From Trichomonas tenax (taxonomy: Eukaryota; Parabasalia; Trichomonadida; Trichomonadidae), in NCBI GenBank assembly GCA_023091735.1, contig JALKBU010000847.1:1-22634 (forward strand): a stretch of DNA of 22,634 nucleotides, given 5' to 3'. Position 1 is the first letter of the stretch; each line of letters begins with the position of its first letter. The notes beneath the pieces are model-generated. The model was given only the letters and a program-made list of their open reading frames with translations, was not told where the DNA came from and ran no database searches. The position numbers were made by a program, and so were the translations under genes. This document shows positions 17,405 through 22,634 of the stretch, one piece after another.

Positions 17405-18169
17405 AATTTTTATATTTTAAAAAATCATTGAACCAAATAAAAACTAGTTTCAGCACATTCGCTTGGTAAAAAATATAGAAAATTCTAAACTTGAATTTTT
17501 ATTGAGAATTGTATAATTGAATGAATAGTAGCCATTGATCATGCTAACTACTGCATATTGTAAAAGGAATCAAATTAATGATTGGTTAAAGTCTAAAATT
17601 CTGTGTGTTAGTATTTTTAAATTGTTTTTTTTTTGTTGAAGTTGTTGAGCTCAGATGCTCCTTCATCATGATTCAGATGAGCTGGATTGTGATCTTCAAA
17701 GCTAACAAACTCCAATAAATTTCGTCAATACATACTATTCCCTTTACCTGAAGAAAAATGGTTGTCAAATTCTATCGTCGTACGATAAGGCACATTTGTG
17801 ACTTCTTCATTTTGTTGATATTTGATGTTGCATATGTCTGTATTTCGCTTTTATAACAAAAAATACCATGTTATACGAGAAATTGTCGAGAAATAGAATG
17901 ACATCATAATTTGATTGGATAAATAGCTTATATATGTGCTGTAGTTTCTAAATATAAATGAATATCTTAAAAATGATTTTCTGCTTAGTGTAAAGTTTAC
18001 AAAATAATCGTCTTTTGTTAAATAATGGTGATAAAAATCTAAAAACAATATGTTCGGGATTTACATCATTAGTAGATCCCAAATATTTTGTCAAAATATG
18101 AAAATGATTAAGATTTAAATTGTGAAGTTTACAAAATAATTGAGAGAAAAATGAAAAAGAGTCAGTGGC
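17405..18169. other. Intergenic region between the HAD gene and the LINE remnant
   Basis: No coding frame. It contains a small perfect hairpin TATCGT-CGT-ACGATA at 17773-17787, whose arms resemble Myb-type binding sites of trichomonads, and a 16-base direct repeat AAGTTTACAAAATAAT at 17993-18008 and 18125-18140. Nothing else stands out. Confidence 0.4.
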
Positions 18170-20243
18170 GGGACGAGTAAAAGTTCATTCTCATATCATC
18201 TAAAATGTTGGAATTAGCCTATGGATAGGTTTGGGGGTGCAACGGTGTTACGTTGTCACTTTTGGTGACTGTGATATTATTTATTGTTTTTCATTTCTGA
18301 GATTACCTATTTCTTCATCAGTAACTTCATTGTGTTCTCCTCTGATTGGAATGTTGTTAAAAATACAGAATGATGAAGTTATGGCGGAAATCGGCATTTT
18401 TCTGATTGTCGACCTCATCTTCTTCGATGTTTCCTTCCTCGCTCCAATTAACTTCATCAGATGCTTTGCACATTTCTTGTAGAAGACACCAAGCGAGCTG
18501 ATGACTATTGGGAAGAGATATGCTTTTATCATCAGCCTTGTTTCGCATTAGTTTCAAAGATCAGCATAATTATTGATCTTAGCTTCGTATGCGCTTTGCA
18601 TCTTTGTCTCTCCATTGTCTGATATGTCGTCGTATGGGTAAGTTACGTCAACTATCCAGATTTTGGACTCGTTGTAGATGATTATGTCGGGCTTGAGTCT
18701 CGCTGACTCGCCCTGGATTGCTGGTTTGTTTGGAATGGATACAGTTGAGTTAAACTTAACTGTGTATCCCGCGAAAGCATGGACAGCCTCCTTTGCAATG
18801 ATATCGACTATCTTATTGTGTCGAATCGTCATTTGTGTGAAAGCATTGCGGCAGGAATTGATTCGATGCTACAGCGAATCTTCTTTTCCTTTAACGCAAT
18901 AAGGGCAGTGAGGTCCTGTGTTCTCTGGCAGGCCTTTGCGGGAATGAAGATATTCATTGTACAGCGCGTTGCATCTTGCACTTAGTGCGAATTTGATGAC
19001 CTTGTTGCTGACTCTGTTGGAATAGTTTCCAACAATAGCATTGCAATCTTTGTTGTCTTTGAGATTCAGGAAGCTGTGTCCGTGAACAAGGAGCTCAAGT
19101 ATTTTGTTCATGCTTTGTTCACTTTCACGCATCATGATTGCTTTTGTGACTGCTTTGGAGTTTGAAATTGGTGTTTCACTGTCGATCTTGAGTGCTGCTT
19201 TGTTGTCGCAGTAGACTATTTTTGGCTTTTAGCTTGGCTGCTGCTGCTTTGACAAGGATGATTAGTGATGCTGTTTCACCTCTTTCGGTCATCAGTTCTC
19301 CTTCTGGTGTTGTTTCCTAGTCGAGGAATGAGGAGTCGTTGGATGCATTGATGCCTCGTTTGTTCCTCTCTCTTCTTGTAAATTCTTTCATTAACAGTGC
19401 TGTTTGTGGGTTTGGGCTGTTCCGCATGTTGATGAAAGTGTCCTCTGATGTGTGGGCTGGATGGACAATCCCCCGTCTTGCCATCTGATTTGCCCAAGTT
19501 CCTTGGGGAGCATGCCAACTCCAATCTTCCTTTTGATGATGTTTCTGATCTTCGAGTCTATCCAATCAAGGTCCTTGAGTCTTGCTTCACCCTCTGTTAG
19601 AATGTAGTCGAGCTTGGGTAGTGTGAACCTTCTAATAGCGTCGACTATCTGGTTGATCTTTAGAGGGGATCCCTCGATCTTCTCGTGCTCTTCAGTGACA
19701 TTCGTGATAACTTCTTCAGTTATCTTGCGTCGAATGACCAAAGTTGTTGAAGATGCAGCTCCGAGATATTCGATTACATCGTTTAGTGTCATGCATTGGG
19801 ACTCTTCATGAAGAGTCTTGCAGTCCCTGTCTGGAATTGCTGAACAGAATTACGTCGTCAGCGTAGGCCTGACAGCTTACTCTGAACTCTTCTATCTTGT
19901 ATCCTTTCTTGGCGTTTGTAATTTCATTAAGGAGAGGGTTGAGGCAGAGATTAAACAAGAGCAGTGAGAGGGGACAGCCTTGCTTGACTTCTCTCTGTAG
20001 TGTAACCTGTGAGCTCTTTGTGCCATCTCCGAGGATCTCCGTAATATTGTGTGCGTAGCAGTCTTCGATGGCTTGCTTGAGAGATGTAGGAAGGTTGATC
20101 TCCTTCATTATCTCGAAAAAATAGGAGTGTGGGATCGAGCCGAAGGCATCTCTGAAGTCGATCGTGGCGCAGTAGATGCTCTTCCTCTCTCTGTTGGCGT
20201 CGCAGAAGAGTTCTGTTGTGATTATGCGTTTTCTACTAGTTCT
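18170..20243 (-). mobile_element. 5'-truncated, decayed non-LTR retrotransposon with restriction-like endonuclease
   Basis: Minus-strand reading gives the back half of a LINE polyprotein in changing frames. From 20243 down: reverse transcriptase with IDFRDAFGSIPH (block A), QGCPLSLLLFNLCLNPLL (block B) and YADD at 19854-19865 (block C); after a frame change, IEYLGA and a thumb region LPKLDYILTEGEARLKDLDWIDSKI, then RWQDGGLSIQ; a second frame change near 19460; then ...CPYC-x9-H-x4-C, the CCHC finger; then KPD at 18686-18694 and DVT at 18641-18649, giving PD-x12-D, the hallmark of the restriction-like endonuclease of R2/R4/NeSL/CRE-type elements; finally LFPIVISSLGVFYKKC near the C-terminus. 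The N-terminal part is missing, as usual for LINE copies truncated at the 5' end. The 3' boundary (about 18170) is a guess. Confidence 0.85.
18281..20243 (-). pseudogene. Broken RT-endonuclease gene of the LINE remnant
   Basis: The coding part of the element. Inactivating changes visible: missing start and N-terminus; stop at 19806 just after block C, with about 35-40 residues apparently lost before the IEYLGA segment; frameshifts near 19800 and 19460; stops near 19317 and 19220; an in-frame TAG at 18869-18871 inside the CCHC finger; TGA at 18554-18556 and TAA at 18548-18550 between the endonuclease and the C-terminal helices, which continue in the same frame to 18281. It cannot encode a working protein. 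Base composition is more GC-rich than the surrounding DNA. Confidence 0.85.
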
Positions 20244-20301
20244 TTACTGATTTGGATGGATATCAATGAAGGTATTCCTCTAACCAGTGAAGAACTAGTG
20301 G
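20233..20301. repeat. Imperfect hairpin 1 of cluster
   Basis: 20233-20255 pairs with 20279-20301: 23 positions, of which 18 are Watson-Crick, 3 G-T and 2 mismatched (arm core ACTAGTTCTTTACTG). The loop is 23 bases. Its left arm overlaps the last bases of the open LINE frame, so the LINE edge lies here. Confidence 0.7.
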
Positions 20302-20363
20302 TTTACCGTTATAAAATTCACAACTTCTTCGATATTCTCGCAATTACATCATTATCAAAAAAC

Positions 20364-20426
20364 CAACAGTCAACAAACCATTGGATACGAATAATAGCTT
20401 TATATCCAATGACTTGTTGACTGTTG
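20364..20426. repeat. Imperfect hairpin 2 of cluster
   Basis: 20364-20387 pairs with 20403-20426: 24 positions, 22 Watson-Crick, two adjacent A-C/C-A mismatches that would be G-T wobbles on the minus strand. The arm begins CAACAGTCAACAA. Loop 15 bases. Confidence 0.85.
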
Positions 20427-20479
20427 ATGCCGTCGAAATTCGCTCAGAGCGTTCTGATTCGATTCATTTTACATTTCAA

Positions 20480-20550
20480 CATTTTCTACGGATCTCTGGG
20501 GTTGCTAAGACATAGGATGGCCTAACAATCTCAGAGACTCGTAGAAAATG
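20480..20550. repeat. Imperfect hairpin 3 of cluster
   Basis: 20480-20509 pairs with 20521-20550: 30 positions, 24 Watson-Crick, 3 G-T and 3 single mismatches, no bulges. Arm begins CATTTTCTACG. Loop 11 bases. Geometry matches a classic pre-miRNA. Confidence 0.85.
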
Positions 20551-20590
20551 CTATAAATCAAAATATTTGATTCATCGATTTACATTACTT

Positions 20591-20665
20591 GCTTTAGCTG
20601 TCCAATAGCACGATAAACAGATAGCTTGTGAGCACATGTTTGTCATGCTATTAGACAGCTAAAGC
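20591..20665. repeat. Imperfect hairpin 4 of cluster
   Basis: 20591-20619 pairs with 20637-20665: 29 positions, 26 Watson-Crick, 1 G-T, 2 C-A mismatches. Arm begins GCTTTAGCTGTC. Loop 17 bases. Confidence 0.85.
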
Positions 20666-20691
20666 GATTTACGATTTATAATTAACAGTTA

Positions 20692-20792
20692 ATAAATATC
20701 ATCAAAAATGATCAATTTCTGGCACAAATTCACCATATATTCGATGTTCTGGAAAGCTTGTGCTAGAAATTGATCATTTTGATGATATTTAT
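20692..20792. repeat. Imperfect hairpin 5 of cluster
   Basis: 20694-20727 pairs with 20758-20790 with a single bulged A and one G-T pair; two more pairs extend it outward. Arm contains AATGATCAATTTCTGGCAC. Loop 30 bases. Confidence 0.88.
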
Positions 20793-20915
20793 AATTGTAA
20801 TTTTGGACAAATAACCTATATCAGGCACAAGCACACAAGAAAATTACATCTACAGTGCTAAGATATTTGAGGCATACCCTACATAATGTAGTATAGCGAT
20901 TAACGACATTTCCAG

Positions 20916-21022
20916 ATCAAATATATTTGACAATTGACTTGCTTTTTGTCCATTTCCTCCAATGCAGACATAAAGATGGCGATATGGAGAAGAAAAAATG
21001 TCAATTGTCAAGGATATTTGAT
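20916..21022. repeat. Imperfect hairpin 6 of cluster
   Basis: 20916-20938 pairs with 21000-21022 over 23 positions (21 Watson-Crick, 1 G-T, 1 mismatch; core TTGACAATTGAC). A weaker, interrupted stem continues inward to 20953/20984. Loop about 30 bases. Confidence 0.8.
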
Positions 21023-22132
21023 TTTGAAAATAAGAAAATTAAATAAAAGTCATTGATTTTTTAAAGATTTTATTGTATGGGATAATTATAATATTAATAT
21101 ATGCAAATCAATACAATTTAAAATGAAAAAACGTTTTGAAACTTTTCTTTACAATACCAAATTATTTATAAAAAGTAAATATCATAAATATAATATACAT
21201 CAATTACAACATAAATTTATGAGAGGAAAAGATTTGAGAATAAATAACCATTGAGAGTAATGATAAAAATAATAATAAATAATAAAATACTATAGTACAT
21301 GATTCAAAAGATGTTTTGATTATGTTTTAAAGTAGAAATAAAGTGATTTTTAACTTGTGAAAATAGTACTAGAAAATATACAAATATAAGAATAACACAA
21401 TAATTAGTAAATAACTTTTGAATGCTCTGAAATATATGTCAGAAATATTGAATGATGTAAAATAATAGTATAATGCATAAATAGAATGTAATATAAATAA
21501 TACATTTCGCAATTGCTCTCACAATATATTCTATGAGTCAGATTATTGTATAGTTTACACATAAATACAAACATATTTATAATGATATAATAATTATATT
21601 GATATTACAGCGGTTTGCCTTTCAAAATTTGAAATGGCTCAGAAATGTAATATGCGATCTCTGGAATGCAAATTATATGTGCAACAATATATTTTCGAAC
21701 TTTATAACTGTCACTTTTTTACACTTTTTCCCTTCTTTTGCATTTTCAGGCACTTCTGATTAATATATTCGAAGCTTGACGATAAGATATATAACCATAT
21801 AGGCTACCTAATATATACCTGCAATTACTAATCATAATATCCACATCTTATTTTCATTATATTTGTCTCGCTTAATATATACTTTTTATAAGTTTAATTG
21901 CATTTAACACATGATTAGAATATGAATATACAATAAAAATATTTTTCTAACTTTAATCAAGATATGTGTCAAAAAATATATTACACGTCATTTATTATCT
22001 TTTACACGTCAATCTGTCAAAATATTAAAATATCTTTCTCTATATTTTAACATAACAATGACTCTAATATGTTGTATATTATGATTTTGCAGCAATTAGC
22101 TTTATAAACATACAAATATTAATCTTCATTTG
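21023..22132. other. Very AT-rich gene-free region
   Basis: No coding frame or RNA gene recognised. It holds a foldback at 21602-21653 (ATATTACA/TGTAATAT outside, GCC-TTTCAAA/TTTGAAA-GGC inside) and a direct repeat TTACACGTCA at 21981-21990 and 22002-22011, each near a TGTCAAAA. TGTCACTTTT occurs near 21707. Confidence 0.4.
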
Positions 22133-22233
22133 CAATATCTTTGTTATGTAGTCATCTTCACGGTGCTGAAGCCACATAGCATGTTGTTTTGCGGCTACAA
22201 CACTGTGAAGATGACTACATAACAAAGATATTG
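22133..22233. repeat. Imperfect hairpin 7 of cluster (longest stem)
   Basis: 22133-22173 pairs with 22193-22233: 41 positions, 38 Watson-Crick, 1 G-T, 2 mismatches, no bulges. The outer 28 positions (from CAATATCTTTG) are perfect. Loop 19 bases. Confidence 0.92.
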
Positions 22234-22252
22234 ACGACATTTCGAAAATCAC

Positions 22253-22329
22253 TCCGAGTGTAAGTGATATAGCGATGGCGATGTGGATGGTGATACCACA
22301 ACACCATCAGTATATCAATTACTCCCGGA
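22253..22329. repeat. Imperfect hairpin 8 of cluster
   Basis: 22253-22286 pairs with 22296-22329 over 34 positions, 27 Watson-Crick, with scattered single mismatches and no bulges. Loop 9 bases. It begins only 19 bases after hairpin 7. Confidence 0.75.
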
Positions 22330-22634
22330 AAAACAACATTCCAGGCAGATAATTTAATGCATTTTAAAAAGTTAGGTTTTCCGTCCTGCTCTCGCTGCAA
22401 AGGCCGCTAATAGGGTTTCTGAGAGGACTGTGCCACCAAAGAAGCTCGTAAAACCTATATTTTTGAATGTTCTACATTTTTATATGAGATCAATCAGTCT
22501 TGTTTTAGGGAAAATTTTTCCTTCTGCGGTGTAGTCCCGCGACCTTCATAACTTTTTATCTGATCAATATTTTTTCGATTTGAAAGTACTTTCATGTACA
22601 TATTGATAGTTGTCTATCCAGTGGTGTAAGTGGC
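22330..22634. other. Right end, weak foldbacks only
   Basis: No gene. A weaker foldback joins about 22360-22384 with 22448-22470 (TAGGTTTT/AAAACCTA), with GTCCT..CTC and GAGAGGAC inside, and another joins ATCAATAT at 22563-22570 with ATATTGAT at 22600-22607. These are shorter and more interrupted than hairpins 1-8 and could be chance in AT-rich DNA. Confidence 0.4.

Noticed and set aside
18231..18482. Plus-strand frame over the LINE C-terminus
   Set aside because: Antisense shadow of the retrotransposon coding sequence.
22215..22400. 61-codon minus-strand frame at the right end
   Set aside because: It overlaps hairpins 7 and 8 and has no coding features; the open frame seems incidental.
1..22634. 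tRNA genes and spliceosomal introns
   Set aside because: I looked for a B-box-like GGTTCRANYCC on both strands and for trichomonad-type splice signals (GTAYGT with ACTAACACACAG) and saw none. All accepted genes are continuous open frames.

Overview
The window looks like nuclear DNA from a trichomonad (Parabasalia, Trichomonas/Tritrichomonas type). It is AT-rich with compact, apparently intronless genes. Several genes have a TCA(C/T)(A/T)(A/T) initiator (Inr) within about 30 bases of the ATG, and at least seven genes have the stop codon inside a TAAA string, the trichomonad poly(A) signal. Gene content fits a flagellated protist: a tubulin tyrosine ligase-like enzyme, a dynein-2 light intermediate chain, an axonemal dynein light chain-domain protein and a long coiled-coil protein. 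I cannot name the species from sequence alone.

Layout. 1-783: no convincing gene. 784-14383: gene-dense housekeeping/cytoskeletal block. In order: TTL-family ligase (+), small ankyrin-like protein ending in a CaaX box (-), divergent secretory HSP70-like protein (-), HD-domain 5'-nucleotidase (+), DYNC2LI1 (-), armadillo-like helical protein (-), RPS25 (-), 85-residue coiled-coil protein (-), 476-residue coiled-coil protein (+), PCNA (-), AXDND1-like protein (+). Three gene pairs are divergent over short shared promoters, and all three promoters carry the hexamer GTGACA/TGTCAC.

14384-16705: gene-poor. It holds a stem-flanked element, three diverged repeats built around a conserved core, and a 343-bp foldback (MITE-like) element with 88-bp inverted repeats that cuts off the third repeat. 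16706-17404: HAD phosphatase (+). About 18170-20243: decayed, 5'-truncated non-LTR retrotransposon (-) with reverse transcriptase, CCHC finger and restriction-like endonuclease.

20233-22634: no protein gene, but a striking run of at least eight long imperfect inverted repeats of unrelated sequence. Each would fold into a 60-107 nt hairpin with 23-41 paired positions and a 9-30 nt loop. This is the strongest candidate for something undescribed: a cluster of small-RNA (miRNA-like) precursors. Transcription and processing cannot be judged from sequence. All functional assignments are by reading motifs and recalled family features; no database search was run.
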